A stretch of 64,000 nucleotides of DNA from Actinomyces sp. HPA0247 (GTDB lineage Bacteria; Actinomycetota; Actinomycetes; Actinomycetales; Actinomycetaceae). The stretch covers positions 138,872 through 202,871 of the forward strand of contig KE150451.1 of the NCBI GenBank assembly GCA_000411415.1, written 5' to 3'. The position numbers and the translations under genes were made by a program. Every line of letters begins with the position of its first letter. The stretch's first letter is position 1. Below, in pieces: positions 39,239 through 48,028 of this stretch. The notes beneath the pieces are model-generated. The model saw only the letters and a list, made by a program, of their open reading frames with translations, searched no databases and had not been told where the DNA came from.

Positions 39239-40438
39239 TTAGCGTGTCCGCTCGTGCGGGCCGATGTTCGCGGCGGACGTCAGGTAGTTCGCCCGCGATG
39301 ATCCGTACCGCGAGGTTCCATCCCACACAAGGTAACGATGAAGATACGCGGGAGGCACGTAGACGGTGGCGTTAAACGCTGTGAACAGGGCGGTGGAATG
39401 AGCCGCACTACCCTTGAAATCTATACCCGCACTATTTGCAGTCAGGCGAATCGCCTGGGCGGGATTGTAGGTATACGTCATGCCGGAGATGCGGTACGCG
39501 CCGATGTAGAGGGTCTCGTTGGTGCGCAGCTTCTCCCCCGCGCCTCTTCTCCAGCGCTTGTAGCGCCTCTGCCCAATCATGGACGTATCGGTTACGAGAG
39601 CCACCTCGATCAGTCGCACCAGGCGCACTCTGGCCTCGTCAGCGATGTGATCGAGCTGCGTCAGTGCCTCGGCGGGGTCCATCTGCACGCGCTCAATGCT
39701 CGCCGCCAGGTCGCTGACGGCCACGCGCTGCTCATTGACCCACGCCACGAGGGACGCCGCTGTGCTGAGCACCATCGGCTCTCGGCTGCGCCGCTGGACA
39801 CTTTCCGTGAGGGTCTCGAGGACGGTCAGGTCCTCGTAGACCACCCCTGTCTCGTTCTCCCATATCCCGTGCCAGGTGGGAGCAAGCGCGAAGAGATCGC
39901 GAGCCGCCATCATCGCGACGTGCGCATCCATCAGACCGTGGAAATGCTCGACGATCGCATCCGTCTCCCGCGCCGTTGCCGCACTCAGCGAAGCGAGGAA
40001 CGGAACCGACGACCCCGCAGCGATCCGGGCGCGCAGCTTGTCGCGTTCGGCGCAAGCAGCCTCCCAGCGCGCGGCAAGCCCGCGGTTGTAGTGCCCAGAT
40101 TCCAGGAGCGCAACGCAGCTGTGCTCGACGTCCTGATGCCGTTTCTCCAATGGTTCCCACTCGTCGCAGGCCCGCCTGAGGTTGTCGCGTGCCTGGCGGC
40201 GCAGCATCCATCCGCGCCCCCAGAGCACGATACCCATGAACGAGGTGACCCACGCGTACCATGCCGGCCACGCAAGAATCTGCGGCGCATCCACGGCGGA
40301 GGCGATCACAAACCACGCGGGAGTCACAAGGAACAGAAGCATGCCCGCCAGGACGCGCAGAAATCCGCGCGCGCCTCGCCAGAACATGCCCGGGCGCGCA
40401 GGAGCGTTATCCAGCCCGCCTGTCATGATGGATGTCAT
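39239..40438 (-). CDS. Paralogous membrane protein 3 of 3 (no extracytoplasmic domain)
   Basis: This 399-aa protein shares its plan with the next two genes: basic N-terminus, helix 1 (about 27-48), a short loop, helix 2 (about 57-75), a charged coiled-coil-like stretch (about 80-140), then a conserved C-terminal half. The C-terminal half has the FALAPTWHGIWENE block and the signature YNPAQAIRLTANSAGID (324-340). The membrane helices place nearly all of the rest in the cytoplasm. It lacks the ~160-residue domain seen between the helices of the middle paralog. Function unknown. It may belong to a family Pfam calls DUF5129 (from memory, unverified). Confidence 0.7.
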   Translation of the reverse strand: MTSIMTGGLDNAPARPGMFWRGARGFLRVLAGMLLFLVTPAWFVIASAVDAPQILAWPAWYAWVTSFMGIVLWGRGWMLRRQARDNLRRACDEWEPLEKRHQDVEHSCVALLESGHYNRGLAARWEAACAERDKLRARIAAGSSVPFLASLSAATARETDAIVEHFHGLMDAHVAMMAARDLFALAPTWHGIWENETGVVYEDLTVLETLTESVQRRSREPMVLSTAASLVAWVNEQRVAVSDLAASIERVQMDPAEALTQLDHIADEARVRLVRLIEVALVTDTSMIGQRRYKRWRRGAGEKLRTNETLYIGAYRISGMTYTYNPAQAIRLTANSAGIDFKGSAAHSTALFTAFNATVYVPPAYLHRYLVWDGTSRYGSSRANYLTSAANIGPHERTR

Positions 40439-40489
40439 GCCTCCACTCTGGCATGCTTCGTTCCCATCCGCTCACCATCTTGATGCCTA

Positions 40490-42157
40490 TCAGAAGGACG
40501 AGGAGGAACCGGAGCCCGAGAAGCCACCCGAAGAGGAACCGTAGTTCGCGCTCGACGTGCTCGACGAGGTAGTGCCGCTAGAGATCACATATTCGTCGAG
40601 GTACAGGGGCCTGACGTAGATGTAGCTGTCGTAGTCTTTGAAACGACTCGACGTGTTGGCCCGGTATGCCGCGAGGTTAACACCGGCGGAATTCGCGGTG
40701 AGTCGAATCGTCGACGCCGGGTTGTACTCGTGCGTGGCTCCCTGGCTGAGGTAGGAGCCTTTGTAGAACATCTCGGCTGCATTCACGAGTTCGGTCGGTG
40801 GGCTCTGCCACCTCGCGTAACGTAGTCTCCCCTCCGTCGAGGAATCGAGCGCTAGCGCACTCGTCACCACGTCCGCCAGGCGCGTGCGGCTCTCATTCGC
40901 GATTCGGTCGAGTTCTTCGAGAGCCTGAGCCGGGGTGACCTCGGCGCGCTCGAGACGGGTGCCGAGGCCGAGCAGCAGCGCACGTTGCTCATTCGTCCAC
41001 TGGAACAGCGACTTGGTGGCCCCGTGCACCTTAGGGTTCTTCACGTGGTCGCGCACCGTGACCCCGACGTTATCGACTGCTTGCAGATCCTCGAAGATCG
41101 GACCAACCTCGTTGTCCCAGATGGCGCGCCAGCCGGGCCTCAGCGCGAAGAAATCACCTGCCGCCAGAATCGCATGGTCCGCGTCCGCTAGTGCGTGCAG
41201 ATCCTCGAGGATCTCATCCGTCTCGTCCGACGCCTGCGCGCTCAGCGTTCCCAGGAAATGCGTTGATTGCGTCTGCGCAATCCGCTCCCGAACCCTCTCG
41301 TATTCGGCGCGCGCAGATTCGTAGCGCGCGGACAGACCGCTCGTGTAGTCCCCGGCTTCGAGGAGAGCGACGAACGCGCGCTCCACCTCGCCCCGGCGCC
41401 TCTCCAAAGCCTTCCACTCCTCGGCCACCTTGCTTGCGTTCTCGAGCGTCTTACGGTGCAGGCTGTGCCCACGCGCGAGAATGCCGATTCCGACGAGGGT
41501 TGCAAGCGCGCCCTTCCAGTCGGGCCACACCGGCCGGTTCTCCAGGCTCATCCCGGCCTCGTTGGGCATGATGGACGCCGCCGTGCTGACCGCCGCGACC
41601 ACACCTTGGCTCCAGCGCCCCTCGCGGAAATCATCCTTCGCGGCGTCCTGAATCTCGCTCTGGATCGACAGCGTCGGGGCGATGTCCTCACCGAAGTAGG
41701 TGCCGACCTGCCGGTGCGTGGGAGACACCGCGAGGATGAAGTAGCCGTCGGCCCATTTGTAGCCGTTGCGCGCAATCCACTCAGGATGCTTCGCGCGCGC
41801 ATACTTCAGGGTCGCCTCGTCCAAGTTGTCATCCGTCAGGTTGTCCGTGGACAAGACGACGAGGTGGATGGGGCGCAGGAAGCCGATCCCCTCCAGTGCG
41901 ACGCTGAGCGGGCGGCCGTCGATGCTCTGGAAGCTGCTGGTTTCGTCGCGGATCTCCACAACGGGTGAGACGAGGCTCGTCGCCGAAGCAGTCGGCTGCG
42001 AGTATTCGTATGCTGCCACCGCCAACCAAGCGGGCGTGAAGAGGACCAGAATAGCCCCCAGCACGATACGCAGGAGACCGCGTACATCCAGCCGAGTATT
42101 CCGGGAATTCTGGCTCGTGGGATCTGAGTTCATTGCATCGCTCGTCGAAGACGTCAT
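40490..42157 (-). CDS. Paralogous membrane protein 2 of 3 with TPM-like extracytoplasmic domain
   Basis: This 555-aa protein has helix 1 at about 28-50, an extracytoplasmic domain at about 51-210, helix 2 at about 212-232, a charged coiled-coil-like region (about 235-295), the shared FALRPGWRAIWDNE block, the signature YNPASTIRLTANSAGVN (478-494) and a Ser/Gly-rich tail (527-555). The outer domain, with WADGYFILAVSPTHRQVGTYFGED at 135-158, resembles TPM-domain proteins, as does the SGGFSGSGSS tail. TPM domains have been linked to phosphatase activity or photosystem repair in other organisms. No enzymatic residue can be assigned here. Lies 51 bases before the third paralog, on the same strand. 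Confidence 0.72.
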   Translation of the reverse strand: MTSSTSDAMNSDPTSQNSRNTRLDVRGLLRIVLGAILVLFTPAWLAVAAYEYSQPTASATSLVSPVVEIRDETSSFQSIDGRPLSVALEGIGFLRPIHLVVLSTDNLTDDNLDEATLKYARAKHPEWIARNGYKWADGYFILAVSPTHRQVGTYFGEDIAPTLSIQSEIQDAAKDDFREGRWSQGVVAAVSTAASIMPNEAGMSLENRPVWPDWKGALATLVGIGILARGHSLHRKTLENASKVAEEWKALERRRGEVERAFVALLEAGDYTSGLSARYESARAEYERVRERIAQTQSTHFLGTLSAQASDETDEILEDLHALADADHAILAAGDFFALRPGWRAIWDNEVGPIFEDLQAVDNVGVTVRDHVKNPKVHGATKSLFQWTNEQRALLLGLGTRLERAEVTPAQALEELDRIANESRTRLADVVTSALALDSSTEGRLRYARWQSPPTELVNAAEMFYKGSYLSQGATHEYNPASTIRLTANSAGVNLAAYRANTSSRFKDYDSYIYVRPLYLDEYVISSGTTSSSTSSANYGSSSGGFSGSGSSSSF

Positions 42158-42248
42158 ACCTTCACTCTGACATGACGGTCACGCTCACGCACGGTGGCAC
42201 CAGCATTTTCGAGACGCAGCAACGGCGCAACCGGCCCCCACCACCCAC

Positions 42249-43424
42249 TCAGTCCGAGGATGAGCCGTCGCCTGCCGCATCCACGTCGCCAGTCACGTAT
42301 CGATCAAGATACATCGGCAGTAGATAGATGGATGCGCGGCCGGCCGTCAGGACACCGGTCGCCGGTGCTGGCAGCCCGTTCAGGTCGACGCCTGCGGAGT
42401 TTGCAATCAGTCGGATCGTGGCTGCCGGATTGTACTCGACGTCAGTGTCTGCGTCCTCGCTCCAGTAGGCCCCGTCGTACTCAGCGTTAGCCGCGGTCAG
42501 GCTGATTCCCGCGCCCTTCCACCGCGCGTAGCGTGCGCGTCCCTGCGACGAGGCATCGGTGGCGAGAGTCGCCTCGATGAGCTCGGCGGTGCGCGCTCGC
42601 GCCTCGTTGGCAATCCGGTCAAGTTCTTCCAGCGCCTGGGCAGGATCGAGCTGCCTGCCCTCGAGGCGTTCTCCCAGGCTGATCACCTTGTCCTTGTCAT
42701 CCCCCACACGCTCTCGGAACGCCTCAATGTCCGTCAGGATGTGCGGGTCCGTGCAGATTGATTCGAGGCTGTCTGCGACGTCATCGAGGACGTCCAAGTC
42801 TTCGATGATCGGGCCAATCTCGTGGTTCCACACATCGCGCCAGCCGGGCGCGAGCGCAAAAAAGTCACGCGCCGCCATGAACGCAGCATCCGCATCCGCC
42901 AGGCCGGCCATCTGCGCAAGGATCTCATCCTCCGACCCTCCCGACGCCTCGCTGAGCGATGCGAAGAAACCGGGCGACCTGTACTCCTCGATTCGAGCGC
43001 CAACCCTGACGCGTTCGGCTCGGGCATACTCGTAGCGCGCCGCCAGTGCGCTCTCGTAGTGCCCGGCGCGAACGAGCGCTGAGAACACACGCTCAACCTG
43101 CGCCCGCTGGCTCTCCAAGGATGCCCACGTCTGCGCGATCGTCATCATTTTCCGACGCCTCGAGCGCCGACAACTGACCCCTCCCCACAGCACGCCGATT
43201 CCGCACAGCGCCATAACCCAGCCGGTCCAATTCGGCCAGTCAACCGCCTCCCCCATCCCATGATGGGCCTGCTCGTAGATCGCGATTAGCAGCTGAAGGG
43301 GAGCCGTCAGCGAGAGAAAGAGACCGATAACGAGGCGCAGAAATCCGCGCGCAGCACTCCAGGATCGGCGCGAGGTACCCCGTGGCGCCCGCGAATTGGC
43401 CGCATTCGGTGTCATGTTCACCAT
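42249..43424 (-). CDS. Paralogous membrane protein 1 of 3 (first after rho)
   Basis: This 391-aa member has helix 1 at about 28-50, helix 2 at about 66-84, a basic stretch CRRSRRRKM just inside the membrane, the FALAPGWRDVWNHE block (about 189-202), the LEELDRIANEARAR helix and the signature YNPAATIRLIANSAGVD (331-347). Like the third paralog it lacks the outer domain. The tail is short and ends GDGSSSD. Gene spacing to the next paralog is 91 bases. Function unknown; likely duplicated from a common ancestor with the other two. Confidence 0.7.
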   Translation of the reverse strand: MVNMTPNAANSRAPRGTSRRSWSAARGFLRLVIGLFLSLTAPLQLLIAIYEQAHHGMGEAVDWPNWTGWVMALCGIGVLWGGVSCRRSRRRKMMTIAQTWASLESQRAQVERVFSALVRAGHYESALAARYEYARAERVRVGARIEEYRSPGFFASLSEASGGSEDEILAQMAGLADADAAFMAARDFFALAPGWRDVWNHEIGPIIEDLDVLDDVADSLESICTDPHILTDIEAFRERVGDDKDKVISLGERLEGRQLDPAQALEELDRIANEARARTAELIEATLATDASSQGRARYARWKGAGISLTAANAEYDGAYWSEDADTDVEYNPAATIRLIANSAGVDLNGLPAPATGVLTAGRASIYLLPMYLDRYVTGDVDAAGDGSSSD

Positions 43425-43487
43425 GCGCCAATTCTGGCACAGGCCTTATCAGTTGTCCGGTACTCGCACGTACGTCTCAACAGAAAA

Positions 43488-43517
43488 CGGGGCGAGCGGC
43501 TCTCGCCACTCGCCCCG
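43488..43517 (-). terminator. Rho-independent terminator of rho
   Basis: A 9-bp stem CGGGGCGAG (43488-43496) with CTCGCCCCG (43509-43517) is followed on the minus-strand transcript by UUUU. It lies just after the rho stop codon and separates rho from the three paralogs, so the paralogs likely have their own promoter. Confidence 0.8.
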
Positions 43518-43531
43518 CGCCTACCCGCCGA

Positions 43532-45274
43532 TCACTCGGAGGGCGTGGTCTTTTGGATGAGCATGAGGAACTCAGCGTTGGACTGGGTTTCCTTGAGCTT
43601 ATCGAGGACCAGCTCGAGGCCCTGCTGCTGGTCGAGCGTGCCCAGGACGCGGCGGAGCCTCCACATGATGCGCAGCTCCTCGGGCTTGAAGAGCAGCTCC
43701 TCGCGACGGGTACCCGACGCGTTGAGGTCGATCGCGGGGAAGATGCGGCGCTCGGCGAGCTGGCGCGACAGGCGCAGCTCCATGTTGCCGGTGCCCTTGA
43801 ACTCCTCGAAGATGACCTCGTCCATCTTCGAGCCGGTCTCCACCAGGGCGGAGGCGATGATCGTCAGCGAGCCGCCCTCGGAGATGTTGCGGGCAGCGCC
43901 GAAGAACTTCTTGGGCGGGTACAGCGCGGACGCGTCGACGCCACCGGAGAGGATACGGCCCGAGGCGGGCGCAGCCAGGTTGTAGGCGCGCGACAGACGC
44001 GTGAGCGAGTCGAGGAGCACGACGACATCCTGGCCCAGCTCGACCAGGCGCTTGGCGCGCTCAATCGCGAGCTCGGCGACGGTCGTGTGGTCCGATGCGG
44101 GACGGTCGAAGGTGGAGGCGATGACCTCACCCTTGACGATCGAGCGCATGTCGGTGACCTCTTCGGGACGCTCGTCCACCAGGACGACCATGAGGTGCAC
44201 CTCGGGGTTGTTCAGCTCAATAGCCTTGGCCATCTGCTGGATGACCATCGTCTTACCGGCCTTGGGCGGGGAGACGATGAGGCCACGCTGGCCCTTGCCG
44301 ACGGGGGCGACCAGGTCGATGACGCGCGGCGTGTAGGCCTTGGGAGAGGTCTCCATACGCAGCTGCTCGGAGGGGTAGACCGGGGTCAGCTTGCCGAACT
44401 CGCGGCGCGCCTGCGCCTGCTCGATCGTCATACCGTTGACGGAGTCAACGCGCACGAGGGCGTTGTACTTCTGGCGCTGGCGCTCGCCCTCGCGGGGCAG
44501 GCGAACGGCACCGGCGACCGCGTCACCGGCGCGCAGGCCCCAGCGGCGCACGTTGCCCAGCGTCACGTAGACGTCGTTCGGGCCGGGCAGGTAGCCCGAG
44601 GTACGCACGAAGGCGTGGTTTTCCTGGATGTCGAGGATGCCGGCGATCGGGGCGAGGTTCTCCTCGCCGCCGCGCTGGTTGCGGCCCTCGCGGCCCTCGC
44701 GGTTCTCACGACCCTCACGGTTCTCGCGGCCCTCACGATTCTCGCGGTTCTCACGGTTCTCGCGGTCACGTCGGCCTCGGCGGCCACGCTCACGGCGAGG
44801 GCGACGCGCCTCGGTGTCATCCCCGTCGGGCAGTTCGATGTTGAGGACAGTTTCGACGACGGTCGTATCGGACTCCGGGGCGGCCTCGGCGCGCTCCGCG
44901 GCGGGCAGGGGCAGGTCAAGAGTGACATGCGCGGGCTCAACGGCGCCCTGGCTCACCGCGCGACGGCGACGCGAGCGGCGCGGCGCCTCGGCAGGAGCCT
45001 CAGAAGCCGACTTCTCAGCCGCAGGACCCTCCTCTGCCGACTTCTCGGCGGCCGGCTTGTCGGCTTTCTTCTTGGACGAGGCAGGAGCGTCCTCACGGGG
45101 AGCGGTTTCCTGCGGGGTCGAGGCGCCGGCGCCGTTGCTCAGCAGCTCGATCAACTGGGGCTTACGAAGCTGGGAAATGCCCTTCAGGCCGCGAGAGGCG
45201 GCCAGAGCCTTCAGCTCGGGCAGCTTCATCGCCGACAGCGACGCGGTCGTCTCGGCGGAGGTTTCGTTGCTCAC
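43532..45274 (-). CDS. rho: Transcription termination factor Rho
   Basis: This 580-aa hexameric helicase ends transcripts. Residues 1-50 are the Rho N-terminal helix domain. Residues 51-205 are an actinobacterial-type disordered insertion rich in Lys, Glu and Arg, ending in an Asn-Arg-Glu-x repeat (170-202). The RNA-binding cold-shock domain (about 205-275) carries the RNP-like GYLPGPNDVYV. Walker A is SPPKAGKT at about 335-342, and VVLVDERPEEVTDM and LLDSLTRLSRAYN follow. Starts at GTG after AAGGA. The neighbours thrB/hom upstream match mycobacterial order; downstream, rpmE is displaced by three paralogs. Confidence 0.97.
   Translation of the reverse strand: MSNETSAETTASLSAMKLPELKALAASRGLKGISQLRKPQLIELLSNGAGASTPQETAPREDAPASSKKKADKPAAEKSAEEGPAAEKSASEAPAEAPRRSRRRRAVSQGAVEPAHVTLDLPLPAAERAEAAPESDTTVVETVLNIELPDGDDTEARRPRRERGRRGRRDRENRENRENREGRENREGRENREGREGRNQRGGEENLAPIAGILDIQENHAFVRTSGYLPGPNDVYVTLGNVRRWGLRAGDAVAGAVRLPREGERQRQKYNALVRVDSVNGMTIEQAQARREFGKLTPVYPSEQLRMETSPKAYTPRVIDLVAPVGKGQRGLIVSPPKAGKTMVIQQMAKAIELNNPEVHLMVVLVDERPEEVTDMRSIVKGEVIASTFDRPASDHTTVAELAIERAKRLVELGQDVVVLLDSLTRLSRAYNLAAPASGRILSGGVDASALYPPKKFFGAARNISEGGSLTIIASALVETGSKMDEVIFEEFKGTGNMELRLSRQLAERRIFPAIDLNASGTRREELLFKPEELRIMWRLRRVLGTLDQQQGLELVLDKLKETQSNAEFLMLIQKTTPSE
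44669..44767. repeat. Tandem repeat encoding the Arg/Asn/Glu stretch of Rho
   Basis: The DNA consists of imperfect 9- and 12-base units (gcggttctc/acggttctc/gcggccctc) that encode alternating NRE and GRE triplets, residues 170-202 of Rho. Unit lengths are multiples of three, so copy-number change keeps the frame. Confidence 0.75.
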
Positions 45275-45421
45275 GAAGTGATCCTTACTGGAATGCGCCC
45301 ACAGCGGGCGAGGTGATTACTCAAGCACAACAAAAAGCTTGATCAGGAAGATGCGCGAAAGAGGCGCACCGCAACGGTCGGAGTCGAGCAATCGGCTCGG
45401 ACCTGAAAAAAATATAGCAAG

Positions 45422-45461
45422 ACCGCCAGCCCGCTGTCACTTAGACGGCGAGGCTGGCGGT
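45422..45461 (-). terminator. Terminator after thrB
   Basis: The 9-bp arms ACCGCCAGC (45422-45430) and GCTGGCGGT (45453-45461) flank a loop containing further pairing, and the minus-strand transcript runs on into UUUUUUU about 12 bases later. It separates hom-thrB from rho. Confidence 0.65.
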
Positions 45462-45494
45462 GGTTGCCAACAAACTCACAGCGAAGCCGAGCGA

Positions 45495-46445
45495 CTAAAA
45501 CTCGACTTTCGCAAGGCTTCCGCGGGTAATCTGCACGCCCGATGCGGCCACGGCCAGCGGCACGACACGCCAGCCTGCACCAGCTGCGTCGCGGCGAATA
45601 TCCGCCCCCACCTTCTCCAGAGACAGAACGGTCGGCCCCGCACCGGAGACAACGGCAGCAAAACCGGCACCGCGCAGCCAGTCAACGAGTGCCAGTGAGG
45701 GTTCCATCGCGGCCCGGCGCTGTTCCTGATGGAGGCGGTCGCGCGTAGCTTCCATGAGGAGCGCATGCAGGTTCACTCCCCCACTCGCCTGGGCACCACC
45801 CGACAGGATGGCGGCCAGCAGAGCACCGCGCGCCACATTGAAGCTCGCATCACCGTGGGGAACGGTTGCAGGCAGGGCGGCTCGCGCGGCGGCGGTGCGC
45901 AGCTCGAAGTCGGGGATGAACGCGACGGGGTTGATGCCCTCGGGCGGGGTGAGGCGCACGCTGCCCACTTCGGAGGTCTCCTCGTTCATCCAGGACACGG
46001 TCGCGCCGCCAAAAACGGCGGGAGCCACGTTGTCGGGATGCCCCTCCATGTGGGATCCGATCTCGAGGATCTCCTGGCGGCCGAGCACATCGGCGTCACC
46101 GATGAGGGCACGTGCCAGCGTCACGCCGGCGACGATCGCACTCGCAGAGGAACCCAGGCCTCGGGAATGAGGGATGCGGTTCGTGCAGTGCATGCGCACG
46201 CCCACCTGAGGGGCACCCACGCGGTCGAGCGCAAGGCGCAGGGCACGCACGACGAGGTTGTCCTCGCCCTGCTCGACGTTTCCGGCACCTTCCCCCTCAA
46301 CGACGACCGAGGTGGGCCCAGTCGTCGCGTGAACCGAGACCTCGTCCCACAGGTCGAGGGCCAGGCCCATGCAGTCGAATCCCGGACCCAGGTTCGCGCT
46401 GGTCGCGGGGACCTTCACCGCGACAAAATCATCTCGCAGCCGCAC
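45495..46445 (-). CDS. thrB: Homoserine kinase
   Basis: This ~316-aa GHMP-family kinase phosphorylates homoserine for threonine synthesis. The phosphate-binding motif is SRGLGSSASAIVAG, with PATSANLGPGFDCMG near the N-terminus and SGAGPTVLSL near the C-terminus. A GTG at 46445, one base after the hom stop codon, has GAGGGTGA upstream and is preferred; TTG and GTG codons further upstream overlap hom. Threonine synthase (thrC), which lies between hom and thrB in mycobacteria, is absent here. Confidence 0.93.
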   Translation of the reverse strand: MRLRDDFVAVKVPATSANLGPGFDCMGLALDLWDEVSVHATTGPTSVVVEGEGAGNVEQGEDNLVVRALRLALDRVGAPQVGVRMHCTNRIPHSRGLGSSASAIVAGVTLARALIGDADVLGRQEILEIGSHMEGHPDNVAPAVFGGATVSWMNEETSEVGSVRLTPPEGINPVAFIPDFELRTAAARAALPATVPHGDASFNVARGALLAAILSGGAQASGGVNLHALLMEATRDRLHQEQRRAAMEPSLALVDWLRGAGFAAVVSGAGPTVLSLEKVGADIRRDAAGAGWRVVPLAVAASGVQITRGSLAKVEF

Positions 46446-46446
46446 G

Positions 46447-47754
46447 TCACTCACCCTCAACGCGGATCGTGGAGGTCACCTCACGCACGGCGTCGGACAC
46501 GGCGAGCGCGCGGGCAACGGCGCGCAGGTCGGCCTCGCGGGCGCGGTGGCTGGTCACGACGATGACGCAGGCGCCGGGAACCTCGTCGTTACGCTGATGG
46601 ACGGACTGGATCGAGACACCGTGGCGGGCAAAGATGCCGGCAACATCGGACAGGACGCCGAGGCGGTCCTCCACCTGCAGGCGAATCTGGTACCGAGTGT
46701 GCGTCGAGCCGGGATCGAGGATCGGCAGGTGCGCGTACACCGACTCGCGCGGGGCGTGACCGCCAAAGGCTCGGTGATGCGCGGCCGCGACAAGGTCGGA
46801 CAGGACGGCCGAGGCCGTGGGCGCACCACCCGCGCCCTGACCGTAGAACATCAGGCGACCGGCGGCCTCGCCCTCGACAAGAATCGCGTTATAGGCGCCG
46901 TCAACGGACGCGAGCGGGTGATCGGCGGGAACCTGAGCCGGATGCACACGCATCGCGACACCTTCACGCCCATCCTCGCCGATGCGGCGCTCAGCGATAG
47001 CGAGGAGCTTGATCGTATGGTTGATGCGCGCCGCCTCCTCCATATCCTCCTTCGTGATGCTCGTGATGCCCTCAACCGCAACATCGTCGATACCGACGCG
47101 GGTGTGGAAGGCGAGCGAGGCAAGAATGGAGCACTTGGCGGCCGCGTCGAAGCCCTCAACGTCCGCGGTCGGGTCAGCCTCGGCAAAACCGAGAACCTGC
47201 GCCTGCTTGAGCGCCTCCTCGTAGCTGAGGCCCTTCGTGCTCATCGCATCGAGGATGAAGTTGGTCGTGCCATTCACGATGCCCATGACCGTCGTGATGC
47301 GGTCGCCGGCGAGGGACTCGCGCAGGCCGTAAACGACAGGAACAGCACCCGCCACAGCGGCCTCGTAGTAGAGGTCAGCGCCATTGGCTGCGGCGGCCTC
47401 GTAGAGCTCGGGGCCGTGGGCGGCCAGGAGGGCCTTATTGCCCGTGACAACCGAAATGCCCTGGTTGAGCGCACGCAGCACGAGGGTGCGGGCGGGCTCA
47501 ATGCCGCCGATCAGCTCGACGACGAGGTCCATGTTGTCGATCGCTTCAGCGGGGTCGGTCGTCAGCAGCTCACGATCAATCGGAGCATCTCGGGGAGCAT
47601 CCACATTGCGGACGAGGACCTTGCGCACCTCCATCTCCGCGCCCGAGCGAGCCGCGAAATCCTCACGGCTCGACTGAAGGATACGAATGACCTGGCTACC
47701 GACGGTTCCGGCTCCAAGAACGCCAACTCCAAGGACGGGGCGGGGTGCAGACAT
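46447..47754 (-). CDS. hom: Homoserine dehydrogenase
   Basis: This 435-aa NAD(P)-dependent enzyme reduces aspartate semialdehyde to homoserine. The N-terminal Rossmann motif is GVGVLGAGTVGSQ; the conserved catalytic region NGTTNFILDAMS follows at mid-protein; the C-terminal ~80 residues form an ACT domain (TRYQIRLQVEDRLGVLSDVAGIFARHGVS) for feedback control. The ATG at 47754 follows AAAGGAG; the longer upstream frame has no site. First gene of the hom-thrB operon. Confidence 0.95.
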   Translation of the reverse strand: MSAPRPVLGVGVLGAGTVGSQVIRILQSSREDFAARSGAEMEVRKVLVRNVDAPRDAPIDRELLTTDPAEAIDNMDLVVELIGGIEPARTLVLRALNQGISVVTGNKALLAAHGPELYEAAAANGADLYYEAAVAGAVPVVYGLRESLAGDRITTVMGIVNGTTNFILDAMSTKGLSYEEALKQAQVLGFAEADPTADVEGFDAAAKCSILASLAFHTRVGIDDVAVEGITSITKEDMEEAARINHTIKLLAIAERRIGEDGREGVAMRVHPAQVPADHPLASVDGAYNAILVEGEAAGRLMFYGQGAGGAPTASAVLSDLVAAAHHRAFGGHAPRESVYAHLPILDPGSTHTRYQIRLQVEDRLGVLSDVAGIFARHGVSIQSVHQRNDEVPGACVIVVTSHRAREADLRAVARALAVSDAVREVTSTIRVEGE

Positions 47755-47824
47755 AGGATTTTTCTCCTTTGTGGGACGGGCACTGGTACCAGTGTAGGGG
47801 GTCAAGCCAGCTCTCTTCTCCTAA

Positions 47825-47907
47825 GGACCTTGGTCCCACAATTTAACCGCTCGAGACTTTGGGCCCATATCCTGAGACGCAGAACATAGACTGTCGGTTG
47901 ATATGGG
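47825..47907. promoter_or_regulatory. Divergent hom/pflB control region with palindromes
   Basis: The 274-base gap between the divergent hom and pflB genes holds GGACC-TT-GGTCC (47825-47836), CCCATAT/ATATGGG arms (47864-47870 and 47901-47907) and a TAGACT -10-like hexamer at 47887 facing pflB. A redox-responsive operator would make sense for an oxygen-sensitive enzyme, but no FNR or Rex consensus is present. Confidence 0.35.
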
Positions 47908-48028
47908 TTGTGGAGACCCCCCAAGCCGTAGGACAATGGGCCTAAGCGTTGGAATCCGACGCACTGTGGAGCTCCGCTCCTAACACACCGTCCCCACAAC
48001 GGGATACGGACATCCGAGAAGAGGAAGA

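Noticed and set aside
43382-45316. A 644-codon plus-strand frame opposite rho
   Set aside because: Rho is unmistakable on the minus strand, and the antisense frame is rich in low-complexity leucine/valine/alanine runs from the repeat region.
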